A stretch of DNA of 64,000 bases, taken from contig NZ_JBNATX010000002.1 in the NCBI RefSeq assembly GCF_049701115.1, forward strand, positions 1 through 64,000. The letters are read 5' to 3'. Below are positions 44,452 to 52,600 of this stretch, one piece after another. Under the pieces are notes generated by a model, which was not told the origin of the DNA, did no database searches, and saw only the letters and a list, made by a program, of their open reading frames with translations. This stretch comes from Thermoanaerobacter sp049701115. GTDB taxonomy: Bacteria; Bacillota; Thermoanaerobacteria; Thermoanaerobacterales; Thermoanaerobacteraceae. Made by a program: the position numbers and the translations under genes. The first letter of the stretch is position 1. Every line of letters starts with the position of its first letter.

Positions 44452-45861
44452 TTATATTATTTTCCCAGGATTAAGTATGAGATTTGGATCTAAAGCCTTT
44501 TTTATAGCTCTCATCATCTCTATATGCGCTGGTTCCAATACTAATGGAAGATATTTTTTCCTCTTATGCCCTATACCGTGTTCACCACTTATTACACCGC
44601 CCAACTCCTTTACTACAACATACATTTCTTCAAGAAGTTTCTCAAGCTTTTCATGCCACTCTTTCATAGAAAGTTCTGGCGGCTTTATGGGAGTTGCGTG
44701 GATATTCCCATCTCCCGCATGTCCGTAACACGGAATAGGTATTCTGTATTTGTTTGAAATTTCTCTTATTTTTTTGAGAAAAGTAGGAATTTCAGATATA
44801 GGAACCACAACATCTTCTAGACTTTGATGAGGACTGAACTGTTTCCATGCCTCTGCAATATTCCGCCTTATTCTCCATATTCTTTCTGAAGTTGTGGCAT
44901 TATCAGCAACATACACCTCTATTGCGCCATTTTCCATACACAAGTTTCCTATAATTTCATACTGCTCTTCTAATTCTGCCTTATTGTTTCCGTCAAGTTC
45001 TATTAAAAGCATTGCTCCTGCTTCCTCAAAGGGTATCTTTTCATTGAGATATCTGCATGACACTTTAAATGAAAGGTCATCCATAAATTCTATAGACGTA
45101 GGTATTATTCTTCCAAAAGTCATGATTTTGGGCACTATTTTAATAGCAGTATCTATATCTTCAAAAAGCACCAGCAAATCTACTTTTGCTTGAGGAAGTG
45201 GCATAAGTTTAAGGTATATCTTTGTAAATATCCCAAGTGTCCCTTCAGAACCTACCATAAGGTGTATAAGGTCATATCCTGTAACGTCCTTCATCACTTT
45301 ACCACCAAGATGTACAATATCTCCTGTTGGAGTCACTACTTCTAAACCTATTACATATCTTCCGGTAACCCCATACTTTACTGCTCTTCCACCACCTGCA
45401 TTTTCTGCAACATTGCCTCCTATATAGCAGGTTTCTACACTCATAGGGTATCCCGCATAAAATAGACCATATTCTTTTACGGCATTATTAATTTCATTTG
45501 TAACAACCCCAGGTTCAACAACTACTACCAGATTTTCTTTATCTATTTCAAGAATCTTATTCATCTTTTCAACGGATAACACAATTCCACCATATATAGG
45601 TACTGCTCCGCCAGAAAGGCCACTACCAGCACCTCTAGGCGTAACAGGGATTTTGTATTTGTTTGCTAGCCTCACTATTTGTGCTATTTCTTCTGCCGAT
45701 GAGGGTTTTACAACAGCTTCCGGCATATGGGCATAATGCTTTTCTGCCACTTCATCATGGGAATAGGCTTCTAATGCATCAGGATTACCGTATATAACGT
45801 TATTAGCGCCAACTATTTTTTTAAGCTCTTCTACAATTTCATTTGTCAGCTTATTATACAC
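44452..45861 (-). CDS. FAD-linked D-lactate dehydrogenase (GlcD/LctD-like)
   Basis: A 469-residue flavoprotein of the VAO/PCMH family. The FAD site is RGAGSGLSGGAVP, with GNVAENAGGGRAVKYG and VGSEGTLGIFT; the C-terminal substrate domain ends with GEHGIGHKRKKYLP. It oxidises a 2-hydroxy acid. With adjacent etfA and etfB it matches the Ldh-EtfAB complex of acetogens (LctBCD). It is the last gene of the murQ operon, and MurQ releases D-lactate, so D-lactate is the likely substrate; glycolate is the alternative. The start is GTG 45861, directly after the etfA stop. Confidence 0.9.
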   Translation of the reverse strand: MYNKLTNEIVEELKKIVGANNVIYGNPDALEAYSHDEVAEKHYAHMPEAVVKPSSAEEIAQIVRLANKYKIPVTPRGAGSGLSGGAVPIYGGIVLSVEKMNKILEIDKENLVVVVEPGVVTNEINNAVKEYGLFYAGYPMSVETCYIGGNVAENAGGGRAVKYGVTGRYVIGLEVVTPTGDIVHLGGKVMKDVTGYDLIHLMVGSEGTLGIFTKIYLKLMPLPQAKVDLLVLFEDIDTAIKIVPKIMTFGRIIPTSIEFMDDLSFKVSCRYLNEKIPFEEAGAMLLIELDGNNKAELEEQYEIIGNLCMENGAIEVYVADNATTSERIWRIRRNIAEAWKQFSPHQSLEDVVVPISEIPTFLKKIREISNKYRIPIPCYGHAGDGNIHATPIKPPELSMKEWHEKLEKLLEEMYVVVKELGGVISGEHGIGHKRKKYLPLVLEPAHIEMMRAIKKALDPNLILNPGKII

Positions 45862-46863
45862 TTACCTCGCCTCTTTCTTGTATTCCTTTATCTTTTCTAT
45901 AAGCAAAGGAACTATCTGATGTAAGTCTCCCACTATGCCTAGATCAGCAATTTTAAATATTGGCGCATCTGGATCTTTATTTATAGCTATAATATTTTCT
46001 GAACTTTGCATACCTGCTATATGCTGTATAGCCCCTGAAATGCCTACAGCTATATACAGTTCTGGTGAAACAGTTTTTCCACTTAAACCCACTTGATGGG
46101 GATAAGGCTTCCACCCTCTATCTACAACATCTCTAGTAGCTCCAACCGCTCCTCCTAGAATTTTTGCCAGATCTTCTACTAGTTTGAAGTTCTCAGCTCT
46201 TCCTAAACCTCTTCCTCCTGAAACTATTACTTTTGCTTCTTGTAAATTTATCTGCTCTGATTCGTTTTTTACAAATCTCAAAAATCTAGTTGAAGCAGAA
46301 AAGACTTCGTCATTAAATTTTTTATATACAACCTCTCCTTTTCTCCCTTCATCATAGAATGCTGGCTTTATCGAATGGGGTCTTATTGTAGCCATTTGAG
46401 GCTTAGTAAAAGGGGTTTTTATAGTCGCGAGAATATTTCCTCCTATTGCGGGTCTTGTTTGTAAAAGTAGTCCAGTTTCTTCTTCTATATCTAGAAAAGT
46501 GCAATCTGCCGTAAGTCCCGTTTTTCTTTTAACTGCTACATAGGGCATTAACGTCTTTCCCATAGTAGTTGCAGCTGCTATAAATATATCTGGATTGTAC
46601 TCATCAAGGAGATATAGAATAATTCGAGAGTACACTTCTACAATAAAGTTCTCAAGCCTTGGGTCTTCTACTACGTATACTTTGTCTGCACCTCTTTTTA
46701 TAAGTTCGTCTATATCTTTTCCCTTAATCCCATATCCCAATAAGATTGAGACAAGTGAACTACCTAATTTATCAGCAAGGATTCTTCCTCTAGCCAAAAG
46801 TTCAAATGATACACTTTTTAATTTTCCATATCTAAACTCTGCTAGTGTCCAAACATCACCCAC
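45862..46863 (-). CDS. etfA: electron transfer flavoprotein alpha subunit
   Basis: A 333-residue EtfA. The C-terminal FAD domain is canonical: SGGRGLG, GATRDVVDRGW, QVGLSGKTV, AVGISGAIQH and INKDPDAPIF. It lacks the N-terminal ferredoxin-like extension seen in some bifurcating LctC proteins, so coupling to ferredoxin cannot be assumed. GTG 46863 lies eight bases after AAGGAGG. It is encoded between etfB and the dehydrogenase with almost no gap. Confidence 0.95.
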   Translation of the reverse strand: MGDVWTLAEFRYGKLKSVSFELLARGRILADKLGSSLVSILLGYGIKGKDIDELIKRGADKVYVVEDPRLENFIVEVYSRIILYLLDEYNPDIFIAAATTMGKTLMPYVAVKRKTGLTADCTFLDIEEETGLLLQTRPAIGGNILATIKTPFTKPQMATIRPHSIKPAFYDEGRKGEVVYKKFNDEVFSASTRFLRFVKNESEQINLQEAKVIVSGGRGLGRAENFKLVEDLAKILGGAVGATRDVVDRGWKPYPHQVGLSGKTVSPELYIAVGISGAIQHIAGMQSSENIIAINKDPDAPIFKIADLGIVGDLHQIVPLLIEKIKEYKKEAR

Positions 46864-46875
46864 TTTTAAGCCTCC

Positions 46876-47673
46876 TTAAATGAACTCTTTTTCTATCAGG
46901 TAGTTTAAAATTTCTTCCAGTGCTTTGTGCAAGGTAGCCTCATCTTTTACAACTATCTTTTTGCCCTCTCTCATTACTTTTGGGTTGAATATTTTCACTA
47001 CTCGAGTTGGAGAACCCTTAAGCCCTATCTTATCCTCTTCAGCATTTATTTTTTCTGCATTCCAAATAGGAATTTTTATACTTTTCGCTTTTATTTTACC
47101 TTTTAAAGTAGGTAACCTTGGTTCACTTATTTCCTTTACCACCGTCAATACAGCTGGCAACGGCATTTCAATTTCTTCATAACCTTCTTCTACAAGTCTT
47201 TTTACTAAAATTTTTTTGCCGTCTATTTTTATAATTTCACTCGTAAAAGTCGAAAGTGGTAAGTCAAGGAAAGAGGCTATTCCAGGCCCTACTTGCCCTG
47301 TATCTCCATCTGTTGCACGCTCTCCGCATATTATAAGGTCAAAAAGACCTATTTTTTCGATAGCTTTAGCTAATACATACGAAGTCGCAAAAGTATCTGC
47401 TCCAGCAAACCTTTTATCAGAGAGCAAAATCCCGTCATCACATCCCATAGCTATTGCCTCTTTTATTGCTTCTATTGCTTTTTCAGGCCCCATGGATATA
47501 ACAATTATTTCTCCATCATATTTCTCTTTTAGCCTTATCGCTGTTTCTATGGCATATAAATCGAGGGGATTTACTATACTTTCTACTCCTTCTCTCACCA
47601 TTGTTCCTGTCACAGGATCCATTCTTACATTGCTCGTCTCAGGTACTTGTTTTATTGGGACTATTATTCTCAT
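46876..47673 (-). CDS. etfB: electron transfer flavoprotein beta subunit
   Basis: A 265-residue EtfB beginning MRIIVPIKQVPETSNVRMD, with NPLDLYAIE and ICGERATDGDTGQVGP, features shared with anaerobe EtfB proteins that bind a second FAD and NAD(H). It forms a heterodimer with EtfA that takes electrons from the adjacent lactate dehydrogenase. ATG 47673 follows AAAGGAG. It starts 25 bases after the GNAT gene in the recycling operon. Confidence 0.95.
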   Translation of the reverse strand: MRIIVPIKQVPETSNVRMDPVTGTMVREGVESIVNPLDLYAIETAIRLKEKYDGEIIVISMGPEKAIEAIKEAIAMGCDDGILLSDKRFAGADTFATSYVLAKAIEKIGLFDLIICGERATDGDTGQVGPGIASFLDLPLSTFTSEIIKIDGKKILVKRLVEEGYEEIEMPLPAVLTVVKEISEPRLPTLKGKIKAKSIKIPIWNAEKINAEEDKIGLKGSPTRVVKIFNPKVMREGKKIVVKDEATLHKALEEILNYLIEKEFI

Positions 47674-47698
47674 AGGTCTTTCTCCTTTTCATCTACTT

Positions 47699-48652
47699 TT
47701 AAAAACTAAACCTCATCACATGAAACTTCCTCGTCACTTTAAAACCCGTCTTTTTATATAAATGCCCTGCCGCGCTTTCTTCTCCGGTCCATAAAAACCA
47801 CACATTGTGTAGCCCTTTACACCGCATCTCAAAAAGGCAATAGTTTAAAAGTATCTTCCCCAGACCTAACCCTTGCATTGAAGGGTCAACTCCAAATGGA
47901 CCGAACCTTTCGCGAATCCCTTCATATGCCCCGTATAGACAAAATCCCACTATTTTATCATCTTTCTCTGCAACAAGTATTTGCTCCAAAGGCAATCCCT
48001 GTAAAATTCCTTCTCTTATTGCTCTCCCCCAGTCGGGATTGAAAACTACATTTGCAAATTCAATTAACTCATATAGATGTCTGTCCTCAGCATATCCAAA
48101 TTTAAACCCTTCTTTTTCTCTTTGTTCTTTCAGCTTTTTCACTTCTTCAGGTATCGTAAAATCTAGTAGCGACCTATCCATTGCTACAGGAGAGTATAAT
48201 TTTGTAAAACCTTGTTTTAAGAGAAATCTGTAACCTTCGTGGTATGTCTTTTCATCAATGCCTGGTAAAAAATAGTTTGGAGCATAGGAAGAGAAGAATA
48301 TATATTTTCGCCCCTTCTTCTTAACAAATTCTTTCGCTTTTTCAAACATCTTTGTCCCAATTCCCTGGCCTCTATAAGCTGGATGTACAAAGAAGACTGT
48401 AATCCAGCTATTCTCTGGCTCTAAATCATCTTTGTACATAGGCAATTTTCTTACCAAAGTAAGAGTAAAACCAATTATCTGACCTTTTTCATTTTCAGCT
48501 ACAATCGCTCCCTCAGGGTCAAAATTGGGATCTAACAATACTTTTGTACGAAATAGGTGTTGGTTTATTGGGTCAAATGGAAGGCTTTGCTGCCATGCTT
48601 CTACTATCCCTTTTTCATCCCCACCTCGATAAGTTCTAACTATATACCTCAT
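47699..48652 (-). CDS. tandem GNAT-domain acetyltransferase (copy 1)
   Basis: A 317-residue protein with two GNAT domains. The acetyl-CoA loop appears twice: VHPAYRGQGIG in the N-terminal half and VDPSMQGLGLG in the C-terminal half, so both may bind the cofactor. Two-domain GNATs of this size include mycothiol synthase MshD, but general N-acetyltransferases share the layout. ATG 48652 fits AGGGAG better than the TTG three codons upstream. It is separated by 13 bases from a PIG-L gene, and a second tandem GNAT gene lies on the other side. The substrate is unknown; an amino sugar or amino acid from the wall is plausible. Confidence 0.85.
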   Translation of the reverse strand: MRYIVRTYRGGDEKGIVEAWQQSLPFDPINQHLFRTKVLLDPNFDPEGAIVAENEKGQIIGFTLTLVRKLPMYKDDLEPENSWITVFFVHPAYRGQGIGTKMFEKAKEFVKKKGRKYIFFSSYAPNYFLPGIDEKTYHEGYRFLLKQGFTKLYSPVAMDRSLLDFTIPEEVKKLKEQREKEGFKFGYAEDRHLYELIEFANVVFNPDWGRAIREGILQGLPLEQILVAEKDDKIVGFCLYGAYEGIRERFGPFGVDPSMQGLGLGKILLNYCLFEMRCKGLHNVWFLWTGEESAAGHLYKKTGFKVTRKFHVMRFSF

Positions 48653-48665
48653 TCTTTTCAACTCC

Positions 48666-49382
48666 CTATTCTAAATTAAATCCAGGTAAAGATGCGCCTC
48701 TTCTTTTATTAGCTCCTTCTGGCATCATAAAAGCTTGAGCGTATTTTACTCCCATCAAGCAACCTCTTACTACGGCTAAGTGAGTGTAGTAATCTAAATA
48801 TCTAAAAGTAGAAACTCCTCCTCTTACAAACTCATATTGTTTTATTGCTTCCACCCAGACATCGTACGTAGAAGTAATATCTACATACACATCCGGTTCA
48901 AATCCATAAGGATCTTCCCAATTTTCCCCGTAAAATAGACCTCTAACCCCGTGAGCAGGATACTTCAGTTCAAAGGCAGGTAAAGCCGCAATTAATAATG
49001 CTCCTTCCACTATGAGATAAGTATTTGCATGATCTGGATGCATACTATTTTTCCAATGGGTGATTATAACATCGGGCTTCTTTTCTCTTATTACCTCCGC
49101 CAACTTGAATTTTACTTCATCATTTACTGGAAGTTCAGCATCTCTGTAAGGTAGAAAGATAGGCTCTGCCCCTAAGATTTCTGCAGCTTTTTTTGCCTCT
49201 TCAATCTTTTGTTTAGCATATTCCTCAGGTTTTAAATGTGGATGCCCTTTTTCTCCGGGAGTAAGATGTACAATACTTGCTTCATGTCCTGCCCGCGTGT
49301 ATTTTGCAATCACTCCCCCCGCAACTAATTCCATATCTCCACAGTGAGCACCTACTGCCATAATGTGTAATTTCTTACTCAT
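48666..49382 (-). CDS. PIG-L (LmbE) family deacetylase-like protein with altered AHPDD motif
   Basis: A 238-residue PIG-L fold protein. Zn-dependent members remove acetyl groups from GlcNAc-containing compounds (MshB, BshB, chitobiose deacetylases). The second metal motif HPDHANTY is intact. The first, normally AHPDDxE, reads AHCGDME: the metal His and second Asp remain, but the usual catalytic-base Asp is Gly. It may be a subfamily with another base, or non-hydrolytic. The start is uncertain: ATG 49382 is chosen; CTG 49403 has a better-placed GAGGAG. It lies between two tandem-GNAT genes within the MurNAc operon. Confidence 0.85.
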   Translation of the reverse strand: MSKKLHIMAVGAHCGDMELVAGGVIAKYTRAGHEASIVHLTPGEKGHPHLKPEEYAKQKIEEAKKAAEILGAEPIFLPYRDAELPVNDEVKFKLAEVIREKKPDVIITHWKNSMHPDHANTYLIVEGALLIAALPAFELKYPAHGVRGLFYGENWEDPYGFEPDVYVDITSTYDVWVEAIKQYEFVRGGVSTFRYLDYYTHLAVVRGCLMGVKYAQAFMMPEGANKRRGASLPGFNLE

Positions 49383-49479
49383 TTTTATTAACACCTCTTT
49401 CAGCTATATCTCCTCTAATTTTCCATGTTTAATTATCTTTGCTTATTTCCCTATAATTACCCTTAATTTGTCTTTTCAT

Positions 49480-50439
49480 TTAAAATTGCTTCTTACATTT
49501 AACATATTTCTTCCAAATCTTGAAACCCAATTTCCCGTAGAAGTCTACAAGATTTGTCCAATCAATTACTATATTTCTTATTCCCCTCTGATTCAGAAAA
49601 TACATACCTGCTTGAACAATGGCTAAACCATATCCTTTTCCTCTTTCTTCTGGATCTATGCCTAATGGCCCTATTCCTCCTAGCTCTTCTTCAAACAAAG
49701 GAGCCCAGTAAACATTTTGAGCAATAAAAGGAGATTTACTGTCATTTATTCTGCAAAATCCAATTATCTTCCCCTTCTTCTCCGCTACTACAAATTCTCT
49801 TCCTTCTCCCCCTTTTTCAAAATACTTTATTGCTTCATACTCCCATCTGCCGGGAAAGCATCTTTCTAAAAATTCAAGAAAACTGTTTTTTTGCCACCTA
49901 CCCAAAATCTTAAATTCAACTTCCGGGAAAACAGGCAATGTAACTTGGCCTTCACCATTTAGTCGACAGTATAAGTCATACTCTTCTCCAAACTCTACAT
50001 AACCTTTCTTCTTAAACCATTCTACTGTGTCTATGTATTCAAAAGGAATACCAGGAAAATAATGCCACGGATCCTGCCCTAAAACTACTGTTTTTACTCC
50101 ATTTGCCTTTAAAGCTTCTTCAGCTTTTCTTAATAACTCACTTCCTATGCCTTTATTTCTATAGTCCGAATCCACTAGTATTACCTGTATATATCCTGTA
50201 TCTTTTTTGTTTTTTACACATTCCAAATCCTCTTTCCATATCTTTGAAATTATAAATCCTACCAACCTCTCCTTTTCTAAAGCTATCCAAGAACCTTCTA
50301 GAAGTACATTTTCATCCTCAAGGCTATTTTGATAAAACAACTCTTTTCTGAGTGGAAATTCTTTACCCAATTCTTTATTCCATAGCCTTACAATCTCTTC
50401 TCCCTTATCTCTTGCCAACGGCAGATAGTCAATAACCAT
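49480..50439 (-). CDS. tandem GNAT-domain acetyltransferase (copy 2)
   Basis: A 319-residue relative of the protein at 47699. The N-terminal acetyl-CoA loop is VDSDYRNKGIG and the C-terminal one is IDPEERGKGYG. Both halves end in YxKxGF-like segments (WFKKKGYVEF, DFYGKLGFKI). ATG 50439, seven bases after AGGTGG, is preferred to GTG two codons upstream. It is 14 bases after anmK; a 97-base gap then precedes the PIG-L gene. The two copies are clearly diverged, suggesting different substrates. Confidence 0.85.
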   Translation of the reverse strand: MVIDYLPLARDKGEEIVRLWNKELGKEFPLRKELFYQNSLEDENVLLEGSWIALEKERLVGFIISKIWKEDLECVKNKKDTGYIQVILVDSDYRNKGIGSELLRKAEEALKANGVKTVVLGQDPWHYFPGIPFEYIDTVEWFKKKGYVEFGEEYDLYCRLNGEGQVTLPVFPEVEFKILGRWQKNSFLEFLERCFPGRWEYEAIKYFEKGGEGREFVVAEKKGKIIGFCRINDSKSPFIAQNVYWAPLFEEELGGIGPLGIDPEERGKGYGLAIVQAGMYFLNQRGIRNIVIDWTNLVDFYGKLGFKIWKKYVKCKKQF

Positions 50440-50453
50440 TACCACACCACCTA

Positions 50454-51644
50454 CTATAAAGAAATTTTTCCCATTACCACCGGATGTTTTGCTCCTGTTG
50501 CTTTTGGAATATTGTTAAAATTGCCATTTATAGTCTCACTTGCAAGGATTGCAAAAGCAACAGCTTCTTTGGCATCGCTATTAAATCCTATGTCTTCTTG
50601 CGTTATTACCCTAACCTGAGGCAGCAGTTTTTTTATCATTTGTACAAGGGTTTTGTTGAAACTTCCTCCACCTCCTATTACTACTTTGTCAACTTTGTAG
50701 TAGGGAAATATAAACTTTTCGTAGCTTCTCACCACTGAATAAGCAGTTAAAGCTGTAACAGTAGCAACCAAATCGTATTTATCTATTTCCAAGTAGGAAG
50801 CCCTTTTCATCAAATTATCCACATAATTTTTCCCAAAATGCTCCCTACCAGTGGTCTTTGGTGGCTTAATTTCAAAAAACTCATCTTTTAAAAGTTCTGC
50901 TAAAAATTCTTCATTTACTTTCCCATAAGATGCTAATTCACCATCTTTGTCGAATTTCATTTCCCCATGAGTAATCCTCTTCACAACTTCATCTATCACC
51001 ATGTTTCCAGGACCTGTATCAAATGCAATTACGTCTTCTATACTACCTCCTTTAGGCAAAACAGTAACATTGCCAATTCCACCTATATTTTGTAAGGCAA
51101 TTGTTTCATTTGGTGACCTATACAAGATATATTCAGTGTAGGGTACTAAAGGAGCTCCTTGCCCTCCTGCAGCTACATCTCTTACCCTAAAATCAGCCAC
51201 TGTTACAATTCCAGTTCTTTCAGCTATTACTGCTGGTTCCCCTATTTGAAGAGTAGAACGGACTTTATATCCCATATCTTCAATAAAGTCAGGAATATGA
51301 TATATGGTCTGCCCGTGAGACCCTATTAAATCTATATCTTTCGGGGCAAAACCTACTTTTTTAATGAGTTTTAAGGCGGCTTCCGCAAACAGCTCGCCAA
51401 GTAAAAAATTCATATGGCATATCTTCTCAACAGTTCCAGTATGAGGGTCAAAAAGCTCAAATATCTTCTTTTGCACTTCCTCTTCGTACGGAAACTTTTC
51501 AAATTCTAAAAGTTCAACCTTTGTATCTAAACCTCTCCCTTTGACCTTCACAAGAGCAGCATCAATCCCGTCAGCAGAAGTACCGGACATTAACCCAACC
51601 ACTAATCTTTCTTCTTTATTGTAAATACGCAACAACCTATCCAT
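50454..51644 (-). CDS. anmK: anhydro-N-acetylmuramic acid kinase
   Basis: A 396-residue ASKHA-fold kinase that opens and phosphorylates 1,6-anhydroMurNAc to MurNAc-6P. The motifs are GLMSGTSADGIDAAL, GSHGQTIYH, FDTGPGNMVID and VVIGGGGSFN. AnhydroMurNAc comes from lytic transglycosylases, so this adds a second entry to the pathway besides MurK. ATG 51644 has AGAGG eight bases upstream; an ATG six codons earlier overlaps the murK stop and has no site. Confidence 0.96.
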   Translation of the reverse strand: MDRLLRIYNKEERLVVGLMSGTSADGIDAALVKVKGRGLDTKVELLEFEKFPYEEEVQKKIFELFDPHTGTVEKICHMNFLLGELFAEAALKLIKKVGFAPKDIDLIGSHGQTIYHIPDFIEDMGYKVRSTLQIGEPAVIAERTGIVTVADFRVRDVAAGGQGAPLVPYTEYILYRSPNETIALQNIGGIGNVTVLPKGGSIEDVIAFDTGPGNMVIDEVVKRITHGEMKFDKDGELASYGKVNEEFLAELLKDEFFEIKPPKTTGREHFGKNYVDNLMKRASYLEIDKYDLVATVTALTAYSVVRSYEKFIFPYYKVDKVVIGGGGSFNKTLVQMIKKLLPQVRVITQEDIGFNSDAKEAVAFAILASETINGNFNNIPKATGAKHPVVMGKISL

Positions 51645-51658
51645 CGCACTTTCCTCTC

Positions 51659-52582
51659 TCATCGTTCTTTTAAAAAACTCAACGCTAGAATAGCAGCTCC
51701 ATAAGAAGCATCTTTATCTAGCTTTTTTATATTCGCTTTAGGATAATACCTTTTAATTAACCCAGAAAATTCTTTAAATACAAATTCGTTATTTACAAAA
51801 ACACTCCCAGTTACTACAATTGGAATTTCAACATCTTCCCATTCAAATGCTTCTATGACTGCTTTTGCAAGCTTAAAAAGCTCTTTGGCTGATTTCTCTA
51901 AAATTTCCCTAGCTTCTTTATCTCCTTCTTTATACGCTTCATCTACTACTTTTGCCAATTCTGCTATGTCAGCTTTTGTAATTCCATCCTTATAAACAAA
52001 TCCTATAAATTCCTCAGGTCTTTTAACGTTGAGCCTTTTCATCATCATATCTAATAATTTCGTGTAGTTCCCTCTCCCATCGTAATACCTCAAAGCTGCC
52101 TTTATACCCTCTACAGCAATGTAATAAGCACTCCCTTCATCCCCTAAAAGATGCCCCCATCCGCCGGCTCTTTTCTCTATACCGTCTTTTCTCCCATAAG
52201 CCAATGAACCTGTTCCTGCAATCACTACTATTCCTTCTCTTTTTTCTATAGTCTCTGATAAAATTATTTCTGCATCATGCGTAACAACTATATTACCTTT
52301 AACACCTATTTCCTTTAAACAATTTGTTACTATCTCTTTTTCTTCTTCCCTTCCTGCTCCAGCTGTTCCAACACAAATTGCTCTACAGTAACCCAATTTA
52401 AGATGCATTTTTTCTACAGATTTCACAATCAAGTTTTTTAGGTTCTCACATGCTTCTTCTCTTCCCTCAGACCTTATATTTGTAGGTCCCCCTCTTCCTG
52501 TAAAAAGGACATTTCCCTGCAAATCCAGGATAGAAATCGCGCTTTTTGTGCCTCCTCCATCAATTCCAATTACATATTCCAT
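51659..52582 (-). CDS. murK: BadF/BadG-family N-acetylmuramic acid / N-acetylglucosamine kinase (MurK-like)
   Basis: A 307-residue ASKHA kinase with the phosphate motifs GIDGGGTKS and GTAGAGR, VIAGTGSLAYG, and GGWGHLLGDEGSAY typical of the eukaryotic-NAGK-like BadF group. Clostridium acetobutylicum MurK of this group phosphorylates both MurNAc and GlcNAc at O-6. In a locus without a MurP PTS such a kinase is needed to make MurNAc-6P for MurQ. The gene sits between nagZ and anmK in the recycling operon. Strict GlcNAc kinase is the alternative. Confidence 0.88.
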   Translation of the reverse strand: MEYVIGIDGGGTKSAISILDLQGNVLFTGRGGPTNIRSEGREEACENLKNLIVKSVEKMHLKLGYCRAICVGTAGAGREEEKEIVTNCLKEIGVKGNIVVTHDAEIILSETIEKREGIVVIAGTGSLAYGRKDGIEKRAGGWGHLLGDEGSAYYIAVEGIKAALRYYDGRGNYTKLLDMMMKRLNVKRPEEFIGFVYKDGITKADIAELAKVVDEAYKEGDKEAREILEKSAKELFKLAKAVIEAFEWEDVEIPIVVTGSVFVNNEFVFKEFSGLIKRYYPKANIKKLDKDASYGAAILALSFLKER

Positions 52583-52600
52583 TTCTTCACTTCCCTAAAT

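Noticed and set aside
49430..49479. 16-codon frame directly after the second tandem-GNAT gene
   Set aside because: It is very short and has no ribosome binding site; the overlap signal seen for the feoB small ORF is absent.
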